Below, piece after piece: positions 6,740-10,879 of a stretch of DNA of 10,879 bases. The stretch spans positions 1 through 10,879 of the forward strand of contig JAGDWE010000058.1 of the NCBI GenBank assembly GCA_023255965.1, written 5' to 3'. The number at the start of each line of letters is the position of its first letter. The first letter of the stretch is position 1. A model generated the notes under the pieces. The model was not told the DNA's origin. It saw nothing but the letters and a program-made list of their open reading frames with translations, and made no database searches. Origin of the DNA: Desulfurococcales archaeon. Lineage in GTDB: Archaea > Thermoproteota > Thermoprotei_A > Sulfolobales > NBVN01. Both the position numbers and the translations under genes were made by a program.

Positions 6740-7138
6740 CTAATGCTTCAACCTAGCAACCATACTACGGATTAATTCATTGAGTAGATCTTTATGTTTC
6801 TTCCTAATATGTTGCTCGTCCTCATTTATTCTAACATAGGTGTTACATATGGTGCAAATCATTCTACTTCCGCTCCTAAGCATGATGGGCTCTATCGACA
6901 TTATATATGGGTATAAGGATTCTACAACCTTCACTGCTACCCTATAATTTCCTGCTTTATCTATGACCCTCTGAATATACCCCCTTACCTTAAACTTACT
7001 TATTTTATACTTAAAGGCTATAACGCTTGGGGGTTCACCATCAATTAAGTACTCCTTCACGGCCAGTAAAGCCACGACGTCATTTGACAATCTCTTAATT
7101 ATTAAGTACCTAGCGATGGATGTAATTACCTCCTCCAT
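6740..7138 (-). CDS. HTH/C2H2 zinc-finger protein, probable DNA-binding regulator
   Basis: The 132-residue protein has a helical N-terminal half (about 1-80) with a plausible helix-turn-helix, LAVKEYLIDGEPPSVIAFKY then ISKFKVRGYIQRVI, where a basic second helix could read DNA. A single C2H2 zinc finger follows near the C-terminus: Cys95, Cys98, His110 and His115 (C-x2-C-x11-H-x4-H) within MICTICNTYVRINEDEQHIRKKH. Small single-finger proteins of this kind are common in crenarchaeal chromosomes, plasmids and viruses; their targets are mostly unknown. The start ATG at 7138 has no strong ribosome site. A good TATA box 31-42 bases upstream predicts a leader of about ten bases. The gene lies between hairpins B and C, which have the same orientation. 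Confidence 0.82.
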   Translation of the reverse strand: MEEVITSIARYLIIKRLSNDVVALLAVKEYLIDGEPPSVIAFKYKISKFKVRGYIQRVIDKAGNYRVAVKVVESLYPYIMSIEPIMLRSGSRMICTICNTYVRINEDEQHIRKKHKDLLNELIRSMVARLKH

Positions 7139-7168
7139 TAGCCCCGCATTAAAACCTTTGCTTGGAAA

Positions 7169-7180
7169 TAATATAAAAAG
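7169..7180 (-). promoter_or_regulatory. TATA box for the HTH/C2H2 gene
   Basis: Minus-strand CTTTTTATATT, preceded by ATACC, is a strong archaeal TATA box. Its centre predicts a transcription start near 7149, giving a leader of about 10 bases before ATG 7138. Hairpin C lies just upstream of it (from 7193). Confidence 0.55.
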
Positions 7181-7192
7181 GTATTGATCAAT

Positions 7193-7236
7193 TACAACCT
7201 AAAGCCGCGTCCCTTTGAGGTAGGGATGAGGGTTAT
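7193..7236 (+). repeat. Hairpin C, degenerate IS200/IS605 right-end relic
   Basis: ACAACCTAAAGCC (7194-7206) then GCGTCCCTTT and GGTAGGGATGAGGGTTA align with the ACAACCGAAGGCC, TCGTCCTTTA and GGGAGGAGATCA of hairpin B. The stem is imperfect. It is the most decayed copy and is recognisable mainly by the ACAACC[GT]AA lead-in. Confidence 0.4.
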
Positions 7237-7450
7237 AAAATCATGCTCTGTAATGCATCTCTTATGATAAATTACCTTAAGGAGGAATTAGTGCGGGGCT
7301 TCGCCATTTGGGGATGGTGAAAAGAGAATCAGCGCAGCTCTAGTAGGGTTGCTTTGATTATTGTTAAGGCTACTAATGTTTTATTGATGTTTTAAGGTTC
7401 TATTAGGGCTTATGAACTTATATTAAAAACGGTTTAGCTGGCTTGGATGT
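7237..7450. other. Gene-free stretch, possibly decayed coding DNA
   Basis: No ORF with a start and ribosome site is visible. A ribosome-site-like AAGGAGGAATTAGTG (7278-7292) leads into a frame that stops quickly. Around 7358-7407 there are two imperfect copies of about 25 bases, TTATTGTTAAGGCTACTA and TTATTGATGTTTTAAGGTTC followed by TATTA, which may be a short degenerate duplication. Otherwise I see nothing here. Confidence 0.3.
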
Positions 7451-7490
7451 TCGACCTCCTCCCCGCCCTTAAGGGCGAAGCTTGCATTGT
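7451..7490 (-). repeat. Hairpin D, IS200/IS605 right-end (omega-RNA-like) motif
   Basis: Read on the minus strand: TACAATGCAAG, then CTTCGCCCTTAAGGGCG, then GGGAGGAGGTCGAAC. The stem CGCCC/GGGCG (7464-7468 with 7473-7477) closes a TTAA loop. It is the clearest copy of the stem-plus-GGGGAGGAGGTC ending in the window. It starts about 30 bases beyond the stop codon of the minus-strand zinc-finger gene, so that transcript would run straight into it. Confidence 0.55.
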
Positions 7491-7519
7491 AAATTATGTA
7501 CGTAGGTCAAAACTCGTTC

Positions 7520-7816
7520 TCAGCCCTCTTCCTCTTCTCCCTCCTCTTCGGCCTCCTCAAATTTCTCTAACTTGAATTTAACCCGCTTCCCATATTTATG
7601 GGTCTGTAAATGGCATATTAAGTCCTTTGCTGTGAAGAAAGTGAGTAAGTTTTCCTTAATCCTTGAAGAGGTTCTTCCCTCGGGGCAGAACTCATCTATG
7701 TTTTCGCATACCGGACATATAATAAGGCCAGAGACCTTATCCTCGCATGTAGTGACTTCTATCCCCTCAACTATTAATCGTTTTCTAATCCACTTAGGTT
7801 CCCAAAATAGAGACAT
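7520..7816 (-). CDS. Small zinc-finger protein with acidic tail
   Basis: The 98-residue protein has a basic N-terminus (EPKWIRKRLIVEG), a CPVC knuckle (Cys34, Cys37), Cys44, then LICHLQTHK with His69 and His73, suggesting a C2H2-like zinc finger with a long insert. It ends in a nearly pure Glu/Gly tail (EEAEEEGEEEEG). This plan looks familiar from small Thermoproteales proteins of unknown role, but I can name no family. DNA or RNA binding through the finger, with the acidic tail as a contact or DNA-mimic segment, is inference. The ATG start at 7816 has a textbook GGAGGTG seven bases upstream. The gene follows the ribbon-helix-helix gene by 33 bases on the same strand, and the two are probably co-transcribed. 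Hairpin D lies just after its stop. Confidence 0.8.
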   Translation of the reverse strand: MSLFWEPKWIRKRLIVEGIEVTTCEDKVSGLIICPVCENIDEFCPEGRTSSRIKENLLTFFTAKDLICHLQTHKYGKRVKFKLEKFEEAEEEGEEEEG

Positions 7817-7849
7817 TAAATGGCACCTCCATGGATGTGAGGAGTACTG

Positions 7850-8041
7850 CTAGGGTTTACCCTCCTTGAGCTTATTTAACTTATAAATAATAGCGTTCCT
7901 TATGAAGTCGCTCCTACTTGAAAACTTATAACGCCTTACTAGGAAGTCAATCTTAGCTAAAGTATTGAAGTCGAGCTTTATTGATAAAGTTCTCGAATGA
8001 TACTTATCATCGTTCTCATCGGTGAAGTTCGGGGGCATCAT
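7850..8041 (-). CDS. Ribbon-helix-helix (CopG/Arc-type) DNA-binding protein
   Basis: The 63-residue protein has the ribbon-helix-helix plan: a beta strand SRTLSIKLDFN (16-26) that would lie in the DNA major groove as a dimer, helix one (TLAKIDFLVRRYKF), the turn SSRSD, and helix two (FIRNAIIYKLNKLKEG). RSDFIRNAI is the typical second-helix motif of CopG/Arc-like repressors. It likely dimerises and regulates transcription, possibly its own operon with the zinc-finger gene downstream. Two adjacent ATGs (8041 and 8038) are possible starts and the ribosome site is weak (GGAAG). A possible TATA, CCTTAAATATAG, is on the minus strand at 8098-8109. Similar proteins also serve as antitoxins, but the downstream gene does not resemble a known toxin. 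Confidence 0.88.
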   Translation of the reverse strand: MMPPNFTDENDDKYHSRTLSIKLDFNTLAKIDFLVRRYKFSSRSDFIRNAIIYKLNKLKEGKP

Positions 8042-8149
8042 AGGAATCTTCCATGGTTACATAGTGCCTCACTCATTAATAATTTTATTGCTAATAACTA
8101 TATTTAAGGTAACTAGCGGGTGTTAGACCGAGTTTATCGGGGGATATGT

Positions 8150-8200
8150 TACAATACAACCGAAAGCCCCGTCCTTTAGGGCATGGAGGAAGTCGGCGCG
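8150..8200 (+). repeat. Hairpin E, IS200/IS605 right-end (omega-RNA-like) relic
   Basis: ACAACCGAAA (8156-8165) is followed by GCCCCGTCCTTTAGGGC (8167-8182), then ATGGAGGAAGTCGG. It keeps the lead-in, the TTTA loop and the GGAGGAAGTC tail. The lower stem has two mismatches (C-A and C-T), so the element has probably decayed. It lies between the unknown gene ending at 8227 and the ribbon-helix-helix promoter. Confidence 0.55.
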
Positions 8201-8226
8201 ATTTTACAGCGATTCATTATTAAAAT

Positions 8227-8565
8227 TTAAGCAAGGGCCGCATTCTCCAGCCTATCATCTCTATCGACATATATTCCCAACGCATATACGTCCTCCTCCT
8301 TATCCTTCGCTACGGAAATGTATTTTAAAATAATATCAACGGCCTCATCAATAGTTAATAAGGTTCTTATGGGAACTTCGAATCCATTTATCACCACAAA
8401 GACGTCTTTACCGCTGTTTGACGTATCTGGACTAACTAGCGGCATAACGTACACTTCAATACCGTATTCCTTAAATATCTTTAATGCAGCCAGCCAGAAA
8501 TTCTTTAATGTTATATCACCTAGCTCACTATTATTCCTCATAACAACATAGATATCTACAGACAT
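8227..8565 (-). CDS. Hypothetical protein, possible thioredoxin-like fold
   Basis: The 112-residue product opens with a strand (DIYVVMRNN), a helix (FWLAALKIFKEYG), a strand (IEVYVMPLVSP), then DVFVVINGFEVPI, TIDEAVDIILKYI and a charged C-terminal part. The order strand-helix-strand-'vviNGfevpi'-helix resembles thioredoxin-like proteins, in which such a segment precedes the last helix. There is no CxxC and no cysteine at all, so redox activity is excluded. I recognise no family. I chose ATG 8565 because AGGTG (8574-8578) is 8 bases upstream; GTG 8571 would be too close to it. A TATA box at 8601-8610 fits a leader of about 14 bases. Hairpin F lies beyond that promoter. Confidence 0.75.
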   Translation of the reverse strand: MSVDIYVVMRNNSELGDITLKNFWLAALKIFKEYGIEVYVMPLVSPDTSNSGKDVFVVINGFEVPIRTLLTIDEAVDIILKYISVAKDKEEDVYALGIYVDRDDRLENAALA

Positions 8566-8600
8566 AATCACACCTAGGTGATTACTACTTAATTAAATCA

Positions 8601-8610
8601 ATTTAAAAGA
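8601..8610 (-). promoter_or_regulatory. TATA box for gene 8227-8565
   Basis: Minus-strand TCTTTTAAAT predicts a start near 8579 and a leader of about 14 bases that includes the AGGTG ribosome site. Confidence 0.45.
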
Positions 8611-8627
8611 GCTAATCCTCCTCAATT

Positions 8628-8662
8628 ACTGACTCCCCCTACCATAAATGGCGGGGACCCCC
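8628..8662 (-). repeat. Hairpin F, possible IS200/IS605 right-end motif
   Basis: On the minus strand, CCCCGCCA pairs across a TTTA loop with TGGTAGGGG (one bulged A), followed by GGAGTCAG. The stem, the TTTA loop and the GGAGTCAG tail resemble hairpins B and E. The ACAACCGAA lead-in is missing, so this is the least certain member. It sits in the divergent spacer between 8565 and 8713. Confidence 0.35.
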
Positions 8663-8712
8663 AGTTGTAAAACTTTAATTAGCGAAGAACAGCGATTATT
8701 AGGTGATCGTAG

Positions 8713-8955
8713 ATGTGGTTCTCACACCTTACTGGACCTTTAGGCCCTCGTATAAGGACGCAGTATAAGTTCTTACTGGATTACGTAAATACCTGTGAAA
8801 CGCGGATTACCTACATAAATATCTCTTCATTGGAGTGCTTAGATATTGATGACCTAGGTGAGGTTATGAATCTATCCTACGTAGATCCAGACGCGATAGA
8901 TGTCATTAAAACGTCTAGAGATAGCTATAAAGCATTAATAGCTAAGTATTATTAG
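8713..8955 (+). CDS. Hypothetical protein, 80 residues
   Basis: I do not recognise this protein. It is a small soluble polypeptide with two cysteines (28 and 42), an aromatic-rich start (MWFSHLTGPLGPRIRTQYKF) and an acidic middle (ECLDIDDLGEVMNL). No motif is visible. It is supported as a gene by its ribosome site: GGTGATC (8702-8708), an exact match to the usual archaeal anti-Shine-Dalgarno complement, four bases before ATG 8713. A TATA-like AACTTTAATT (8671-8680) predicts a start about 12 bases before the ATG. It lies upstream of hsp20 on the same strand, but hsp20 has its own promoter in the 59-base gap. Confidence 0.7.
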   Translation: MWFSHLTGPLGPRIRTQYKFLLDYVNTCETRITYINISSLECLDIDDLGEVMNLSYVDPDAIDVIKTSRDSYKALIAKYY

Positions 8956-8965
8956 CGGCATCAAG

Positions 8966-8999
8966 GATTTAAAGTTAATTAACTTCTCAATAGAAGTTA
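8966..8999 (+). promoter_or_regulatory. hsp20 promoter with palindromic operator-like site
   Basis: GATTTAAAG (8966-8974) is a TATA box predicting transcription from about 8996. A perfect 8-bp inverted repeat, TAACTTCT-CAAT-AGAAGTTA (8980-8999), covers that predicted start. A dimeric repressor bound there would block RNA polymerase. Its outer arms TAAC...GTTA recall the CTAAC-N5-GTTAG site of the Archaeoglobus HSR1 heat-shock regulator, but the spacing differs, so the regulator is unknown. Confidence 0.55.
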
Positions 9000-9014
9000 C
9001 ACTGGGTGTTGTCG

Positions 9015-9530
9015 TTGAACGAATGGAGGAGAAAAAGGAGGAGCATCTTTGACCTATTTGATGAGCTGATGAGGGAGTTTGAGGAGGAGTTCGAGGACCT
9101 TCTTAAGGGATTTAGAGAGTTCAGCCGTAGTGAATTATATGGCAGGCCTTACGTATACGGGTTCAGGATTACTATAGGGCCTGATGGGAAGCCTAAGGTT
9201 GAGGAATTTGGCAACGTCAAGCGTGTAGGGAGTAGGCCTAAGGTTGTTGAAGAGATGGAACCCCTAGTTGACGTTATAGAGGAGGAAGATAGGATTAAGG
9301 TGGTAGCTGAAATGCCTGGGGTTGAGAAGGAGAAAGTAAGCGTTAAGGCTACGGAGGATACCGTAGTAATAAGGGGAAGTGATACTAATAGGAAGTATTA
9401 TAAGGAAGTTGCTTTACCAGCCAAAGTAAAACCGGAGACAGCTAAAGCAACATATAGGAACGGAGTCCTGGAAATTACCCTAGAGAAAGCCGAGAGGAAG
9501 AAAAGCGGTGTGGACGTTAGGGTTGAATGA
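9015..9530 (+). CDS. hsp20: Small heat-shock protein, Hsp20/alpha-crystallin family
   Basis: ATP-independent cytosolic holdase that binds unfolding proteins and forms large oligomers. The 171-residue product has a charged N-terminal arm (EWRRKRRSIFDLFDELMREFEEEFEDLL), a linker with YGFRITIGPDGKPKVEEFG, and the alpha-crystallin domain from about residue 80 (PLVDVIEEEDRIKVVAEMPG) to the conserved NGVLEITL near the C-terminus. It ends in VDVRVE, the V-x-V form of the I-x-I tail that docks into neighbouring subunits. Length is typical of crenarchaeal Hsp20. TTG 9015 is preferred because GGGTG (9004-9008) is six bases upstream; GTG 9006 and TTG 9009 are in-frame alternatives that would put that site at or too close to the start. 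The gene has its own promoter with a palindrome and converges on the ZPR1 gene with a one-base gap. Confidence 0.95.
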   Translation: MNEWRRKRRSIFDLFDELMREFEEEFEDLLKGFREFSRSELYGRPYVYGFRITIGPDGKPKVEEFGNVKRVGSRPKVVEEMEPLVDVIEEEDRIKVVAEMPGVEKEKVSVKATEDTVVIRGSDTNRKYYKEVALPAKVKPETAKATYRNGVLEITLEKAERKKSGVDVRVE

Positions 9531-9531
9531 A

Positions 9532-10062
9532 TTAATATGTAGCATCCTCCTCGACTACTATATTAAGTCCTTCACCGATCACAGTGCTACCTCCTGAGGG
9601 ATCCCTAATAATTAATGTGAATTTTTCCCTACCGTCCATGGCGTCTTTAATCTTATCCACCTTCTTATAGCACTCTTCATCATTCATACAATCAGATGGA
9701 ATGACATCTAGGACCCTCTCTAAAATGCCTTCCACTGTAGTTATGTATCCATATGCAGCGGGTCCTGGCGTCACCTCTATACCTAGCTCAGGGATAGATA
9801 GTGATGCTGTTGCTGATTTAACTACTATGGCACGCAGGTCATTTACTGATTCAATGCGCACTCTAATGGTTTTAGGATTACCGTAATTTAATACACTTAC
9901 GTTTGATCTGCCAAATCCGCATGAATCGCAGCGACCGCACTCAAGCAATACATCCCCCACTATGGGCGCCCTATATACGTACATTGATACCTTAAAGCTT
10001 AGTTCACCGCAGTTCATACACTTAGTAGTAGCCTCACCTAAGAACCTTAATTCGCTCCCCAT
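9532..10062 (-). CDS. ZPR1-type zinc-finger protein, archaeal
   Basis: Archaeal homologue of the eukaryotic ZPR1 zinc-finger protein, which in eukaryotes binds and helps fold elongation factor eEF1A; the archaeal role is not established. The 176-residue form has one zinc finger with Cys15/Cys18 (TKCMNC) and Cys45/Cys48 (GRCDSCGF), spaced as in ZPR1. The beta-sandwich domain follows, with the hallmark LGIEVTPGPAAYGYITTVEGILERV. Only one of the two ZPR1 modules of eukaryotes is present, as expected for Archaea. An upstream in-frame extension to 10221 exists but has no ZPR1 content and overlaps the divergent gene. The TATA box TCTTATAAATT (10079-10089) puts transcription at about the ATG of 10062, so a leaderless mRNA is likely. 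ATG 10071 is the alternative. Confidence 0.9.
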   Translation of the reverse strand: MGSELRFLGEATTKCMNCGELSFKVSMYVYRAPIVGDVLLECGRCDSCGFGRSNVSVLNYGNPKTIRVRIESVNDLRAIVVKSATASLSIPELGIEVTPGPAAYGYITTVEGILERVLDVIPSDCMNDEECYKKVDKIKDAMDGREKFTLIIRDPSGGSTVIGEGLNIVVEEDATY

Positions 10063-10135
10063 ATACAACATCACTAATTTATAAGAGCATGCGCCAATAT
10101 ATGTGTTAGGTGATGCATGAATACTAGGTGGCTTA
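10063..10135. promoter_or_regulatory. Divergent promoter region of the ZPR1 and VTT-domain genes
   Basis: On the minus strand TCTTATAAATT (10079-10089) serves ZPR1, apparently giving a leaderless transcript. On the plus strand CAATATATG (10095-10103) predicts a start near 10125, with AGGTGG (10126-10131) as the ribosome site four bases before GTG 10136. The two TATA boxes are only about 15 bases apart, so the promoters may compete. Confidence 0.45.
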
Positions 10136-10813
10136 GTGTTTTGGCTATACAGCGTTTTTGTGAATCCGTTAGGCATTTTCCTAGTGAGTTTAGTAGCTAA
10201 TTCAATACCGTTCGTAGCCATTCCCTATCTAGTAGCGGTTCTTATGTACTCAATGATATTTCAAAACGTGGTAGATAAGTTAGTGGTCGCTACTGCCTCG
10301 GCGCTAGGTGCATCCATAGGTAAGCTCGTAATTTACTTCCTAGGCACTACGTTCCGGCTAAAGCTCTCTAGTAAATCTATTAAGAATCTAGAGCTATTTA
10401 ATAAAATAGCTAGTAAGGGCCTGTTCATAGCTATTTTCTTATTCGCATCACTACCATTACCGGACGACGTACTATATATCCCGTTAGGGATCTCCAAGTA
10501 CAATCTAACTAGATATTTTATTGCAGTATTCCTAGGTAAGCTCGTAATGACTTCGTCAATAGTTATTTACGGACACTCCGTGAGCGTATTAATCTTGGAA
10601 TCAAGATTACTCATACCGGCCTACATATTATTTACGATATTATTATCCTATATTATAATTAAGGTTGATTGGACGGCCGTAACGGAGGCATTAAATGATA
10701 GGGGCTTGAACGGCTCAATAATAGAATTTATGAAGCAAGTGAGTAGAGTACTTAGGATAAATAGACTAGCTTCTAGAATTAAGAATTTCACGAATTCAAT
10801 GGCATCTAGGTAG
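10136..10813 (+). CDS. VTT/DedA-like membrane protein
   Basis: This 225-residue integral membrane protein belongs by its motifs to the VTT (DedA/SNARE-associated, TMEM41-like) superfamily, whose bacterial and eukaryotic members move lipids across membranes. Substrate here is unknown. Hydrophobic segments lie at about 2-22, 24-42, 48-70, 95-107, 126-147 and 156-176. The family-typical pieces are ASALGASIGKLVIYFLG (54-70) and FASLPLPDDVLYIPLGISKY (103-122), where acidic residues sit in a re-entrant region, followed by GKLVMTSSIVIYG. The tail after 176 is basic and soluble (RVLRINRLASRIKN). GTG 10136 is the only start in frame after a stop codon at 10118-10120 and has AGGTGG four bases upstream. 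It is divergent from ZPR1 and is the last gene in the window. Confidence 0.87.
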   Translation: MFWLYSVFVNPLGIFLVSLVANSIPFVAIPYLVAVLMYSMIFQNVVDKLVVATASALGASIGKLVIYFLGTTFRLKLSSKSIKNLELFNKIASKGLFIAIFLFASLPLPDDVLYIPLGISKYNLTRYFIAVFLGKLVMTSSIVIYGHSVSVLILESRLLIPAYILFTILLSYIIIKVDWTAVTEALNDRGLNGSIIEFMKQVSRVLRINRLASRIKNFTNSMASR

Positions 10814-10879
10814 CCGATCTTATTGCCGTTTGTCCCTACGCCTTCATTTCGATCATTTTTACGTCCGTCCATGATCAGG

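Noticed and set aside
7572..7853. Plus-strand open frame across the zinc-finger gene.
   Set aside because: It is antisense to a gene with a strong ribosome site and zinc-finger motif and shows no domain of its own.
6500..8700. CRISPR array.
   Set aside because: The repeated hairpins are irregularly spaced, degenerate and in both orientations; there are no regular repeat-spacer units and no cas genes.
10063..10221. N-terminal extension of the ZPR1 protein by 53 residues.
   Set aside because: The added sequence has no ZPR1 similarity, overlaps the divergent gene and its promoter, and lies upstream of the TATA box that fits a start at 10062.
10648..10872. Minus-strand open frame overlapping the end of the VTT gene.
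   Set aside because: It has no recognisable protein features and no ribosome site, and most of it is antisense to a well-supported membrane protein gene.

Overview
The window looks like chromosomal DNA of a hyperthermophilic crenarchaeon, most likely of the Thermoproteales (Caldivirga/Vulcanisaeta-like). This is an inference from the archaeal HMG-CoA synthase–thiolase–DUF35 operon, an archaeal ZPR1 protein, an archaeal Hsp20, TATA boxes about 26 bases before inferred transcription starts, a mix of GGAGGTG-type ribosome binding sites and leaderless starts, and moderately AT-rich coding DNA in which RNA-like stretches stand out as GC-rich. No genus-level marker was identified.

Layout. Bases 1-330 are GC-rich and full of hairpins, and probably carry an unidentified structured RNA. 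Bases 461-3074 are a tight three-gene operon for the first steps of the mevalonate (archaeal lipid) pathway: HMG-CoA synthase, a thiolase-family protein and a DUF35 zinc-ribbon/OB-fold partner. The thiolase-family protein appears to lack both expected cysteines. After a gap with a possible tiny ORF come two divergent genes, an all-helical unknown (minus) and a degenerate MDR dehydrogenase-like protein (plus). A second structured-RNA candidate (about 4737-4892) sits between the MDR-like gene and a convergent radical SAM gene (4891-6396).

Bases 6400-8700 look like an accessory zone. They hold small minus-strand regulator-like genes (a C2H2 zinc-finger/HTH protein, a ribbon-helix-helix protein paired with a zinc-finger protein that has an acidic tail, and a thioredoxin-fold-like unknown). 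These are separated by short GC hairpins resembling the right end (omega-RNA 3' end) of IS200/IS605-type elements. Six such hairpins lie between 3260 and 8660, in both orientations, with no tnpA or tnpB in the window.

The last part returns to ordinary housekeeping genes: a small unknown gene, an hsp20 gene with a striking palindrome across its predicted transcription start, a convergent ZPR1-type zinc-finger gene, and a divergent VTT/DedA-like membrane protein gene.

The points most worth a second look are the tnpB-less hairpin family, the two structured RNA candidates, the missing thiolase cysteines and the hsp20 operator-like palindrome.
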